DNA of 64,000 bases from Pseudomonas baltica (GTDB lineage Bacteria > Pseudomonadota > Gammaproteobacteria > Pseudomonadales > Pseudomonadaceae): positions 1-64,000 of the forward strand of contig NZ_JACMYH010000001.1 in the NCBI RefSeq assembly GCF_014235765.1, read 5' to 3'. Made by a program: the position numbers and the translations under genes. The notes under the pieces are model-generated. The model did no database searches. It saw only the letters and a list, made by a program, of their open reading frames with translations, and was not told the origin of the DNA. Below are positions 33,878 to 41,907 of this stretch, piece by piece. Each line of letters starts with the position of its first letter. The stretch's first letter is position 1.

Positions 33878-34204
33878 TCATGACGCTTCGGCTGCGGCCT
33901 CGACGTCATGGGCGATCAAGGACACCAGTGCGTTTTGCTGTCGGTGAGACAACTGGCGGAAACGCTGCAAAAGCTCGCGCTCGTGCAGAGACAGCTCCGG
34001 ACTATCCATCTTCATGCTCAACTCTTCGCCCAAGGCACCTTCCTGGATCAGGCTCTGTTCCAGGCGTGCGATGATCTCGGAGTTCATGCTTCGGTGATGG
34101 TTACGAGCCACCTCAGCGATCTGCTCACGCATCCCGTCGGGAAGACGTACTACAAATTTGTCAGCCGTGCGGCTGGAGTAAACAGCCTGTTTGAGTGGGC
34201 GCAT
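33878..34204 (-). CDS. amrZ: Ribbon-helix-helix global regulator AmrZ
   Basis: The 108-residue protein matches the recalled P. aeruginosa AmrZ (AlgZ) closely and at the same length. It has an extended N-terminus, a ribbon-helix-helix domain from [17 protein letters not shown] with likely DNA-contact residues K16, V18 and R20, and the C-terminal tetramer region [24 protein letters not shown]. AmrZ controls alginate, pili, flagella, exopolysaccharide and c-di-GMP genes and represses its own gene. The divergent 382-bp spacer is likely its promoter region. Confidence 0.95.
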   Translation of the reverse strand: MRPLKQAVYSSRTADKFVVRLPDGMREQIAEVARNHHRSMNSEIIARLEQSLIQEGALGEELSMKMDSPELSLHERELLQRFRQLSHRQQNALVSLIAHDVEAAAEAS

Positions 34205-34586
34205 AGTGTTGACCGATAAGTTCAGGGGGAGCGGTTCTCGAAGTAGGCCGCAGGATGTCGGTTAGGACACGCCGATCGGCAAATTGTTCCAGCCTGCCGA
34301 TGCCGCGCTATGATGCCTTAGTTGCGACATAACCTTGACGCCAAATCTGTGACAAATAATGATCCGAATCGTGGCACTTGGCCAGTCCCCAGCGGCAGGT
34401 ATTTTACAAGGCCGGTGGAAATTTGCGATCACGCCGTTCGAAAAAAGTCGAAGATTCGTTCGAGAGGTGCTCTGACCCGTCTTGTGCACACCGCGCACAG
34501 CACGTGCGAGCTACCCTTGGGCTAGCATAGTGACATTTGGGCCATTTGCTAGTATTGATTTTCGCTAAGCGGCAATTGGTTTGAAA
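34205..34586. other. Spacer between amrZ and the small membrane-protein operon
   Basis: No gene and no clear promoter can be named in these 382 bases. They must contain the amrZ promoter on the minus strand. AT-rich patches occur around 34340-34440. Confidence 0.4.
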
Positions 34587-34772
34587 TCAATGCAGGTATG
34601 GATCGAATTTGATCCTGCGGCCTTTGACCATTGCCAGCAAAAATGCCACAGCGCTGATGCTGCCCAGCACTTGCAGCATTGTCCCCAAAGCGACGGCGTT
34701 CTGCTCGAGGGTAAGTGCGCCGATCCAGCACACGGCAGCCACAAACATGAACGCCAAGGCGTATCTCGACAT
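34587..34772 (-). CDS. 61-residue two-helix membrane protein
   Basis: The protein MSRYALAFMFVAAVCWIG and onward has two hydrophobic helices (about 4-20 and 28-48) and a basic end GRRIKFDPYLH, giving a hairpin topology. The start at 34772 is chosen because TTAAGGAG lies just before it; a longer reading to 34883 has no ribosome site and a non-hydrophobic start. It begins 10 nt after the stop of another tiny membrane protein, so the two form an operon. The function is unknown. Confidence 0.7.
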   Translation of the reverse strand: MSRYALAFMFVAAVCWIGALTLEQNAVALGTMLQVLGSISAVAFLLAMVKGRRIKFDPYLH

Positions 34773-34782
34773 CGACAACTCC

Positions 34783-35010
34783 TTAAAATATGTAGCGTTC
34801 AGACCGTTGCGTCGTCGCGGTCTCGTTGACACCCTGTGCAGCCATGACAGGTCGTTCAGGGCCCGAAGCCGCGACGCGGGCAACGGGCGCAGGGATTAGT
34901 CGAGCAGCGTCGATGTGGACAAGTGCAGGGTCGTCGGCTTGAGTGTGGAACTGAAAGCCAATGAAGGTGACCAATGCCATAACATTGAGCATGACGAGGA
35001 CGCTGTTCAT
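34783..35010 (-). CDS. 75-residue single-pass small protein
   Basis: MNSVLVMLNVMALVTFIGFQFH forms one N-terminal hydrophobic helix, which could be a signal anchor. An Ala/Pro-rich soluble tail of about 50 residues follows, probably periplasmic. GGAG lies about nine bases before the ATG. No family is recognised. It is the first gene of a two-gene unit with the 61-residue membrane protein. Confidence 0.55.
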   Translation of the reverse strand: MNSVLVMLNVMALVTFIGFQFHTQADDPALVHIDAARLIPAPVARVAASGPERPVMAAQGVNETATTQRSERYIF

Positions 35011-35309
35011 TGGGACGCTCCATGGCTGGTGGTGGCAAATCAGTGTTCAGCCAGGAACATAGCAGGGCGCGTGCCAACTTTTTATTTAGCGAAATTTCTA
35101 GGTAATTCAGAGGCATACCAAGGAAGGCAGGCACATTGATATTGCATTCTGCATACCTGGGTCTCTGCAGGCATTGCAAAATGCATGACTGTCGCGTTCA
35201 TCCTTGATCGGCATTTGCCACGGATAAAGCTGTCCACGTTGCATGACAAACCGCGCGTGGCTGGGTAACATGCACGCCGTTCGTCGTGCCGCCTGGCACG
35301 ACGCCGTGT

Positions 35310-35386
35310 GTCTCAGTAGCTCAATTGGATAGAGCATCCCCCTCCTAAGGGGAAGGTTGCAGGTTCGAACCCCGCCTGGGACACCA
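35310..35386 (+). tRNA. tRNA-Arg (anticodon CCU)
   Basis: The 77-nt cloverleaf has acceptor stem GTCTCAG/CTGGGAC with one G-U, D-stem GCTC/GAGC, anticodon stem TCCCC/GGGGA with loop CTCCTAA (anticodon CCT at 35344-35346), T-arm GCAGG-TTCGAAC-CCCGC (its second pair is C-C) and an encoded CCA end. It reads the rare AGG codon. This tRNA is a common site for island integration; the downstream segment is accessory in character. An inverted pair TTGCGC/GCGCAA at 35390-35417 may be its terminator. Confidence 0.95.
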
Positions 35387-35595
35387 TTCTTGCGCGTCAA
35401 CTGATTTAGCTGCGCAAGTTCCTTGAACATGCACTGCGAGGAGGCGAGTGTTCCCGCCTCAGCGACAGGGAGCCCAGACTTCACGTACTGAGCAGTCCGT
35501 TAGACGATGTTCTGATGAGGCCCGCCCGTCCGATGCAATCGCGTGAGCCCGCATCAACTTATCCAATGATCCTTCTGCAGTGAGTGTTCTGGGTT

Positions 35596-36522
35596 TCAGC
35601 CGTGGGCATCCGCCAGCCCTTTCTCGATGAAACGCACCGAACTCTCCATGGCCTGCTGACCCTCTGGCAAGATCGCGGCGTAAAAGTGCCAGGCGTGAAA
35701 CATCGCAGGCCATACTTCCAGGTTGACGCGAACACGGTTATCGGCAAGGTGAGTTGCAAGACGCATGGCGTCAGTCAACATCAACTCGTTTTCGCCTATC
35801 TGCACCAGAATCGGCGGAAGGCCTGTGACGTCCGCGAAGACCGGAGAGGCCAGAGGATGATTGGCCAGCGTGTCGCCCAGAAACGCTCTGGCGAGAATAT
35901 CCAGCACGGGCTTGGAGTTCAGCGGATCCAGTCCTTCACGATTACTCATGGCCGCGCCGGTATGTTCAAGGTTTGCCCACGGCGAAATCGAGGAGCCAAC
36001 GGCAGGCAATGGCAAGCCTTTGGATTTTGCCGCCACCATTACGCTGACAACCATCGCGCCGCCCGCTGACTCGCCGGAAAAGGCAATCTTGCTGGCCGGA
36101 ATGTTCTGCTCGAGCAACCACTCGTAGGCGCGCAATGTGTCGTCGATGGGCGCTGGAAATGTATGCTCAGGGGCAAGGCGGTAGTCCGGCATGTATACAC
36201 GAGCGCCCAGCATTTTCGCGTAATTGCCGCCGATCCCGTGGTAACCGTCTGGACGGCCAACGATGTAAGCCCCGCCGTGAATGTACATCACTACCGCGTC
36301 GGTTTTGATCTCCTGCGGAGTCACCAGGATGCCAGGCACTCCACCCATGTCGACTGCCTCGAACCTGACGCCATCGGGCGCTGGATTATGTCCGAGCATT
36401 TTTGCGTAGGCGTCGCGGATGTCGCTTAGCTTTGTGGTCGTATCGATTCCCTTGAGAACGGGTACCAGATCGCTAAGGCTGTTGGCCCATGTTTGGACGG
36501 CTGCTTGGACTTCTATATTCAT
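35596..36522 (-). CDS. Alpha/beta hydrolase, HSL-type esterase
   Basis: The 308-residue enzyme has the oxyanion motif YIHGGAY, nucleophile GESAGG, an acidic member in VQIGENELMLTDA and the His in MFHAWHFY, matching the hormone-sensitive-lipase esterases. It probably cleaves short acyl esters in the cytoplasm. It is divergent from a LysR regulator across 121 bp, the usual regulator-target layout, so that regulator probably controls it. Confidence 0.88.
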   Translation of the reverse strand: MNIEVQAAVQTWANSLSDLVPVLKGIDTTTKLSDIRDAYAKMLGHNPAPDGVRFEAVDMGGVPGILVTPQEIKTDAVVMYIHGGAYIVGRPDGYHGIGGNYAKMLGARVYMPDYRLAPEHTFPAPIDDTLRAYEWLLEQNIPASKIAFSGESAGGAMVVSVMVAAKSKGLPLPAVGSSISPWANLEHTGAAMSNREGLDPLNSKPVLDILARAFLGDTLANHPLASPVFADVTGLPPILVQIGENELMLTDAMRLATHLADNRVRVNLEVWPAMFHAWHFYAAILPEGQQAMESSVRFIEKGLADAHG

Positions 36523-36643
36523 AATGACCTCAATTGATCTTTGGGTGTGGATAAGCTAATCGAGATACTATGCTTGGTATTGGGGAATAGGGTTCCCCAT
36601 TAAAGGCGCCAGCCCGCCCTGGCGGTGAGGACAGAGAGGCCAT

Positions 36644-37576
36644 ATGGAACTCCACAACCTAAACGATATCGCCGCTTTTGTAGGCTCGGTCAACGCTGGA
36701 AGCTTCACTGCGGCGGCCAAGCAACTTGGCCTCACTCGTTCAGCGGTAGGCAAATCGATAGTCAGGCTCGAGGCGCGTCTGCAGGTACGTCTACTCAATC
36801 GCACCACGCGCAGTTTGAGCATGACGGATGACGGCCAGGTTCTTTATGAGCGTTGTGTGGGTGTTTTGCAGGACCTGGACGAGGTAGAGGATGCCCTTGC
36901 GTTTCGCCGTTCGACACCCAGTGGACGGCTGCGGATGAGCTTGCCTGTCGCGCTAGGCAGGCTTCATATCCTTGAGCACGTTGAGCGCTGTCTCGAAGAA
37001 TGGCCTGCGCTGAGCGTCGACATCAGCTTTTCCGACAGGCTGGTCGATCTGATCGATGAGGGGTTTGATTTGGCCATGCGCATCGGTCCGCCCAAGGAAG
37101 ACTCTGGTTTACTGACGCGCACGGTGGCCTACCAACAAATGATCACCTGCGCCTCACCCCAGTATCTGGCTGACCATGCAGAGCCTGAAACGCCTGAGGA
37201 TTTATCCGAGCACCAGTGCCTGCATTTCGTGAGTGGTGGAAGATTGCTTCCCTGGAATTTTCGAGTGAATGGGCGCTGTGTATCGTTCACTTGTAGTGGA
37301 AGGCTGCAAATGGACAGCGCTGAGTCGTTGCACCGGTCTGTTGTCGCGGGGCTGGGCATCGCTACGCTGCCGTCTTACGTGATAAATGAGGATTTGAGAA
37401 ACGGCAAGCTCGTTCAATTGCTCGCCGTATATGCAGAGGCCGCAGAGCCCATTCGGGTTATTTACCCCAGCAAGCGACACCTCTCTCCAAAGATTCGACT
37501 CTTCATCGATGAGCTTGTAGAGGCTTGGTCACCCTGCCCACCTTGGGAACAACGCGCTGGCGCTGCCCGACCTTGA
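36644..37576 (+). CDS. LysR-family regulator
   Basis: The 310-residue protein has the N-terminal winged helix (NDIAAFVGSVNAGSFTAAAKQLGLTRSAVGKSIVRLEARLQVRLLNRTTR) in its first 65 residues and a periplasmic-binding-like effector domain. AGAGAGG precedes the ATG at 36644. It likely controls the divergent esterase. The gene sits just upstream of decayed sequence (37785-38245). Confidence 0.9.
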   Translation: MELHNLNDIAAFVGSVNAGSFTAAAKQLGLTRSAVGKSIVRLEARLQVRLLNRTTRSLSMTDDGQVLYERCVGVLQDLDEVEDALAFRRSTPSGRLRMSLPVALGRLHILEHVERCLEEWPALSVDISFSDRLVDLIDEGFDLAMRIGPPKEDSGLLTRTVAYQQMITCASPQYLADHAEPETPEDLSEHQCLHFVSGGRLLPWNFRVNGRCVSFTCSGRLQMDSAESLHRSVVAGLGIATLPSYVINEDLRNGKLVQLLAVYAEAAEPIRVIYPSKRHLSPKIRLFIDELVEAWSPCPPWEQRAGAARP

Positions 37577-37784
37577 GTACACAGCCCTTCCGTGGTTCGG
37601 CCTGCTTTTCAGGGGTTGGAGGCTCTGCGAGAGGTACCCGGCGGCGCCTAGGTTTGCCGCTGCCCTTCAGCGATATCGGACTCGGGCAGGGTCGGGATCG
37701 ATGCAGGGGCCTATCCCCCTCGGTAAGGAGCTGCGGCAGGGGTTCATGGGTAGCTTTACTTGAGCCCCCGGCGACTCTGTCGCC

Positions 37785-38030
37785 TCAGGTCGCGCCGCCC
37801 AATGTTTGCTTAAGATCAGGGTAGTTGGCGAAAGGAATCGGAAGAATGACCACGTCCACTTCCAAGACCGCTTGTTCCTTGGTCACTGCGTGTACGCCTA
37901 TCTCATGGGTGAGCGCCTGGATGTTGTCGGCGCGTTTGGAATTGGCCAGTTTGACGGTATGACCCACCGCTGCAAGTTTGCGCGCCAAGGTCGCGCAAAT
38001 ATTGCCGGCGCCGATTATTCCGATGTTCAA
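37785..38030 (-). pseudogene. Truncated NAD(P)-binding reductase (F420-dependent reductase-like)
   Basis: Only 81 residues remain: MNIGIIGAGNICATLARKLAAVG is the N-terminal Rossmann part of the NADPH-dependent F420/NADP oxidoreductase-like family, whose members are about 200 residues. It reads on to VVILPIPFANYPDLKQTLGG and then stops, so the C-terminal two-thirds are lost. The start is TTG at 38030 with AGGAG upstream. The 208 bases between it and the LysR gene show no coding similarity I can name, which fits a deletion scar. Confidence 0.65.
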
Positions 38031-38071
38031 TTTGTTACTCTCCTGATTGTGTTGAGGGGGGGTTAAAATCC

Positions 38072-38240
38072 TCAGTCATTTGCTCCATGGCCAAGGGTGT
38101 CGAGCATGTGATGAAGCGCGTCCATGCCGCACTCATCGAGGTGGCAGGCTGACTTGATCTGGCGAGTGAAGGCTCGGACGGCCGCTTCCAGGTTTCGTCT
38201 GTCGAGTCAGATCGACGACCACACGTCGCTCGTAAACGGC
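38072..38240 (-). pseudogene. Remnant of a MarR-family regulator, frameshifted
   Basis: In one minus-strand frame, LEAAVRAFTRQIKSACH and then LDECGMDALHHMLDTL ends at a stop at 38072, like the C-terminal helices of MarR regulators. The preceding VYERRVVVDLT segment, the MarR wing end, lies in another frame, so a frameshift is visible near 38191. No N-terminal DNA-binding half remains. It lies directly before the truncated reductase, suggesting a decayed MarR-reductase unit. Confidence 0.5.
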
Positions 38241-38298
38241 AGGTGATTGCTGTCAACCGGTGCTTTGAAACCCGCGCCAACGCCGGCTCGGCAATGGG

Positions 38299-39606
38299 TC
38301 ATTTCTGCGCCAGCAGCGTTTTCCTGGCAGCCTTTTCGTCTTTCATGGCGGCTAGCTCACGCTGACACACCTCGACATCGAACGAGTTGTCCCACTTGGC
38401 GATCGCGATGGTGCCGATGCCATTGCCGATCAGGTTGGTGACAGCCCGGGCCTCGTTGAGGAACCGGTCGATGCCCAGCAGCAGGACCAGGCCAACCAGA
38501 GGAATGGAATGGATAGTGGTGAGCGTTGCGGCCAGCGTCACGAACCCGGCCCCTGCCACGCCTGCCGAGCCTTTGGACGTCAGCAGGAATACCGCCAGCA
38601 GAATCATCTGGTCCGCGAACGTCAGTGGCGTATTGGTTGCCTGGGCAATGAAAATCGCGGCCATGGTCAGGTAGATGCAGGTACCGTCCGCATTGAAGGT
38701 ATATCCGGTCGGCAGAACCATCCCCACGACCGATTTCTTGCAGCCCAGTTTTTCCAGCTTGACCATCATGCGGGGCAACACGGCCTCGGTCGAACAGGTG
38801 CCCAGGGTGATGAGGATTTCATCCTTGAAGTAGCGCAGGAACTGCATCAACGGCATGCCTGACCACCTGGCGACCGTGCCCAGTATCACGACGATGAATA
38901 TCAACGTGGTGATGTAGAGCGCCACCAGCAATTGCCCGAGTGAGAGCAACGTGCCAATCCCGTACTTGCCGATGGTGAACGCCATGCCGGCACCGGCGCC
39001 GAGCGGGGCCAGGCGCATGACCATGGCGACGATCTTGAACAGGCCTTGCAGGAACAGATCGATGGTATTGATCAGAGGCTTGCTGGTTTCGCCCAGCTGA
39101 ACCAGGGCAATGCCCATCAACACCGAGAGCAGTATCACCTGAAGCATCACGCCGTTGGAAAAGGCGCCGATGAACGTGTGCGGGATGATGTTGAGAAAGA
39201 ATTCGACGGTGCCGCCTTGCTCGCTGGCGGCCTGGCTGTATTTATTGATGGCGCTGGCATCCAGGGCGCTGACATTGATGTTCATGCCGACACCGGGCTT
39301 GACGATGTTGACCACGATCAACCCGACGACCAGCGCAATCGTCGACAGAATCTCGAAGTAGATCAGGGCTTTCACACCAATGCGCCCGACTTCCTTGATG
39401 CTGCCCATCTTGGCGATACCGACCACCACCGTGCCGAAGATGATCGGTGCCAGCAGCATTTTGATCAGTTTGATGAAGCCATCGGCAAACGGCTGCAGCT
39501 TGGCGCCGATGTTGGGTGCGAAGTAACCGATGGCGGCACCGATGACGATACCTATCAACACTTGCACGTACAGCTGGCCATACCAGCGGGTTCTGGAGAT
39601 TTCCAC
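38299..39606 (-). CDS. dctA: C4-dicarboxylate transporter DctA
   Basis: The 435-residue inner-membrane protein is a glutamate-transporter-fold symporter that imports succinate, fumarate, malate and sometimes tartrate. It starts YGQLYVQVLIGIVIGAAIG and has the TSKGSAGVAGAGF substrate-binding loop and the FNADGTCIY motif. It lies 101 nt downstream of the D-tartrate dehydratase gene on the same strand, so here it may serve as the tartrate importer of that unit; other dctA copies may exist elsewhere. Confidence 0.94.
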   Translation of the reverse strand: MEISRTRWYGQLYVQVLIGIVIGAAIGYFAPNIGAKLQPFADGFIKLIKMLLAPIIFGTVVVGIAKMGSIKEVGRIGVKALIYFEILSTIALVVGLIVVNIVKPGVGMNINVSALDASAINKYSQAASEQGGTVEFFLNIIPHTFIGAFSNGVMLQVILLSVLMGIALVQLGETSKPLINTIDLFLQGLFKIVAMVMRLAPLGAGAGMAFTIGKYGIGTLLSLGQLLVALYITTLIFIVVILGTVARWSGMPLMQFLRYFKDEILITLGTCSTEAVLPRMMVKLEKLGCKKSVVGMVLPTGYTFNADGTCIYLTMAAIFIAQATNTPLTFADQMILLAVFLLTSKGSAGVAGAGFVTLAATLTTIHSIPLVGLVLLLGIDRFLNEARAVTNLIGNGIGTIAIAKWDNSFDVEVCQRELAAMKDEKAARKTLLAQK

Positions 39607-39707
39607 GAGAGCACCTCATTTTATTGTTGTGATGGGCGTGTGGCGTGACTTCAGTGCCTGACGCCAGCGTTTGCGGCCTGTTTGGCACAGGCCGCAGAGG
39701 GAAGCGA

Positions 39708-40877
39708 TCAGCCTTCGCCGAGCTCGCGCATGACGGCGTAGAGGGCCGACTTGGATTCGAAACCGACACCGGGAATGTCCGGCAGGCCGACATAGCCGTT
39801 TTCGACCTGGATACCGTCAGCGAAGCCACCGAACGGCTGGAACACATCCGGGTAGGATTCGTTGCCACCCAGGTGTAGGCCCGCGGCGATGTTCAACGAC
39901 ATTTGATGACCGCCGTGGGGGACCACGCGGCGCGACGACCAGCCCATGTCTTCCATTACTTTTAGAGTGCGCATGTACTCGACCAAGCCGTAGGACAGTG
40001 CGCAGTCGAACTGCAGAAAATCACGGTCGGGGCGCATGCCACCGTGGCGCAGCAGGTTGCGAGCGTCCTGGTGGGAGAACAGGTTTTCGCCGGTGGCCAT
40101 GGGCAATTCGTAGTGATTGGCGAGCTCGGCCTGCAGGGCATAGTCCAGCGGATCGCCGACTTCCTCGTACCAGAAGAGGTTGTACTTCTTGATGGCTTCC
40201 GCGTAGGCGATACCGGTCTGCAGGTCGAAGCGACCATTGGCATCGACCGCCAGGCGCCGGCCATCACCGACCACTTCGAGCACTGCTTCGATACGCCGGA
40301 TGTCTTCATCCAGCGGCACCGCACCGATCTTCATCTTGACCACGTCGTAGCCACGGTCCAGATAGCTCTGCATTTCGGCCTTGAGCTTGGTCTGGTCCTT
40401 GCCGGGGTAGTAGTAGCCACCGGCGGCATAGACCCAGACCTTGTCGTCCGCCACGCCGTTGCGATAGCGGTCGGCCAGCAGGCGATACAGCGGCTTGCCT
40501 TCGATCTTGGCGACCGCATCCCACACCGCCATGTCGATGGTACCGACCGCCACCGAGCGCTCGCCGTGGCCTCCAGGCTTTTCGTTAGTCATCAGGGCTT
40601 TCCAGATGGCGAACGGGTCGAGGTTGTCGTTTTCATGATCGACAAGTGTATCGGGGTCGGCTTCGGTGATACGGGCAAGGAAGCGGTCGCGCATCAGCGC
40701 ACCCTGGCCGTAGCGACCGTTGGAGTTGAAGCCGTAGCCGATGACCGGTTTGCCATCGCGGATCACGTCGGTGATCACCGCCACGACCGAGCAGGTCATT
40801 TTGGAAAAGTCGATGTAGGCGTTGGCAATGGGGGAGGCGATAGAAACGGTCTTCTCACGAATGTCGACGATGCGCAT
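39708..40877 (-). CDS. tarD: D(-)-tartrate dehydratase (enolase superfamily)
   Basis: The 389-residue enzyme dehydrates D-tartrate to oxaloacetate. It matches the recalled Bradyrhizobium TarD over its whole length. The catalytic set is present at the expected offset of one: K183 in VVKMKIG, metal ligands D212 (AVDANG), E238 (WYEEVGDP) and E264 (ATGENLF), and H321 in VVPHGGHQ. It is divergent from a LysR gene and upstream of dctA, making an uptake-and-dehydration unit. Substrate assignment rests on sequence likeness. Confidence 0.88.
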   Translation of the reverse strand: MRIVDIREKTVSIASPIANAYIDFSKMTCSVVAVITDVIRDGKPVIGYGFNSNGRYGQGALMRDRFLARITEADPDTLVDHENDNLDPFAIWKALMTNEKPGGHGERSVAVGTIDMAVWDAVAKIEGKPLYRLLADRYRNGVADDKVWVYAAGGYYYPGKDQTKLKAEMQSYLDRGYDVVKMKIGAVPLDEDIRRIEAVLEVVGDGRRLAVDANGRFDLQTGIAYAEAIKKYNLFWYEEVGDPLDYALQAELANHYELPMATGENLFSHQDARNLLRHGGMRPDRDFLQFDCALSYGLVEYMRTLKVMEDMGWSSRRVVPHGGHQMSLNIAAGLHLGGNESYPDVFQPFGGFADGIQVENGYVGLPDIPGVGFESKSALYAVMRELGEG

Positions 40878-40976
40878 GGAGGGTTCCTCTTATGGGTTGT
40901 GGCCCCACGTTAGGCTTTGCGAAGTCACCCGCCCAATGCTATTAATGCCCAACCCTATGCACAGAAGGCATGGCCC

Positions 40977-41870
40977 TTGGAACTCGTCTGGCTCGAAGAC
41001 CTTTCGGCGCTTGCCGAATACGGCAGCTTCGTGCGCGCCGCCGAAGCTCGCCACATTACCCAGCCGGCCTTCAGCCGCAGGGTCCGCTCGCTTGAAAACT
41101 GGATGGGCGTGGAATTGTTCATCCGCACGCCCCATGGCGCGACCCTGACAGAGGCGGGGAGGCAGATTCTGCCCGGTGCACAGGAGGCGGCGCGCCACCT
41201 GTATCGGCTGCGCAACGAGGCGCAGGAAGTGGCCGGCGTGTCGGCACGCTCACTGAAGTTCGCCGCGACTCACTCGTTGTCGTTCACGTTTTTCCCCAGG
41301 TGGCTGCGCAGCTCGGAAGCCGGTGCGCCTATCGAAGCGGTCCAGCTTCACTCCGACAGCATGGCTGTCTGCGAGCAGATGCTGATACACGGCCAGGTCC
41401 AGTTTCTGCTGTGCCATCGTCATCCCGATGTTCCGCCGCTGCTGGCGCCCGATCAGTTCATCAGCAAGAAGGTCGCAGAGGACGTTCTGGTACCGCTCGC
41501 CAGTGCCTCCTCACACTTCGATACCTCGCCCGCTGCGCTGCCTTACCTGGCCTATACCCATGAGTCGGGGCTGGGGCGGATCGTCGCCCACAGGTTGCGC
41601 GGCAAAGAGGATTATCTGCACTTGCAGCCGCTGTTCAGCAGCCACCTGGCGGCGGTGCTCATGTCCATGGCCCTTGAAAGCAAAGGCGTGGCCTGGTTGC
41701 CCAAGAGCCTGACCGAGCAGGAGCTTCACGAGGGGCGCTTGGTGAGGGCGCTCGATGAGAGTTGGGACATACCGCTGGAGGTGCACCTGACCCGGCCGAA
41801 AGCAAACCTGGGTCAGTCCGCCGAAGCGTTCTGGGCGAGAGCGGGTATGGATCCGCCATCTGTCACCTGA
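40977..41870 (+). CDS. LysR-family regulator of the tartrate unit
   Basis: The 297-residue protein starts with the winged helix LVWLEDLSALAEYGSFVRAAEARHITQPAFSRRVRSLENW. The TTG at 40977 gives the standard LysR N-terminus and has AAGG eight bases before it; a TTG at 40917 would add 20 unrelated residues. It is divergent from tarD across about 100 bp and probably activates tarD-dctA in response to tartrate. Confidence 0.88.
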   Translation: MELVWLEDLSALAEYGSFVRAAEARHITQPAFSRRVRSLENWMGVELFIRTPHGATLTEAGRQILPGAQEAARHLYRLRNEAQEVAGVSARSLKFAATHSLSFTFFPRWLRSSEAGAPIEAVQLHSDSMAVCEQMLIHGQVQFLLCHRHPDVPPLLAPDQFISKKVAEDVLVPLASASSHFDTSPAALPYLAYTHESGLGRIVAHRLRGKEDYLHLQPLFSSHLAAVLMSMALESKGVAWLPKSLTEQELHEGRLVRALDESWDIPLEVHLTRPKANLGQSAEAFWARAGMDPPSVT

Positions 41871-41907
41871 CGCATCGGTTGTGCGATACGCCGAGTCGGC
41901 GTTTCGC

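Noticed and set aside
34209..34225. AAGTTC near the amrZ start as an AlgU promoter element
   Set aside because: Its position, 14 bases before the start codon on the minus strand, would put the -10 box inside the gene.
35107..35484. Minus-strand frame covering the tRNA region
   Set aside because: It runs through the tRNA-Arg gene, whose complete cloverleaf is decisive.
35387..35595. Search for a repeat of the tRNA 3' end as an attachment site
   Set aside because: No copy of the tRNA end was noticed downstream within the window, so no att site is claimed.
38035..38280. 81-codon minus-strand frame starting MARVSKHR
   Set aside because: A neighbouring frame shows MarR-like sequence across a frameshift, so this frame is better read as part of a decayed regulator.
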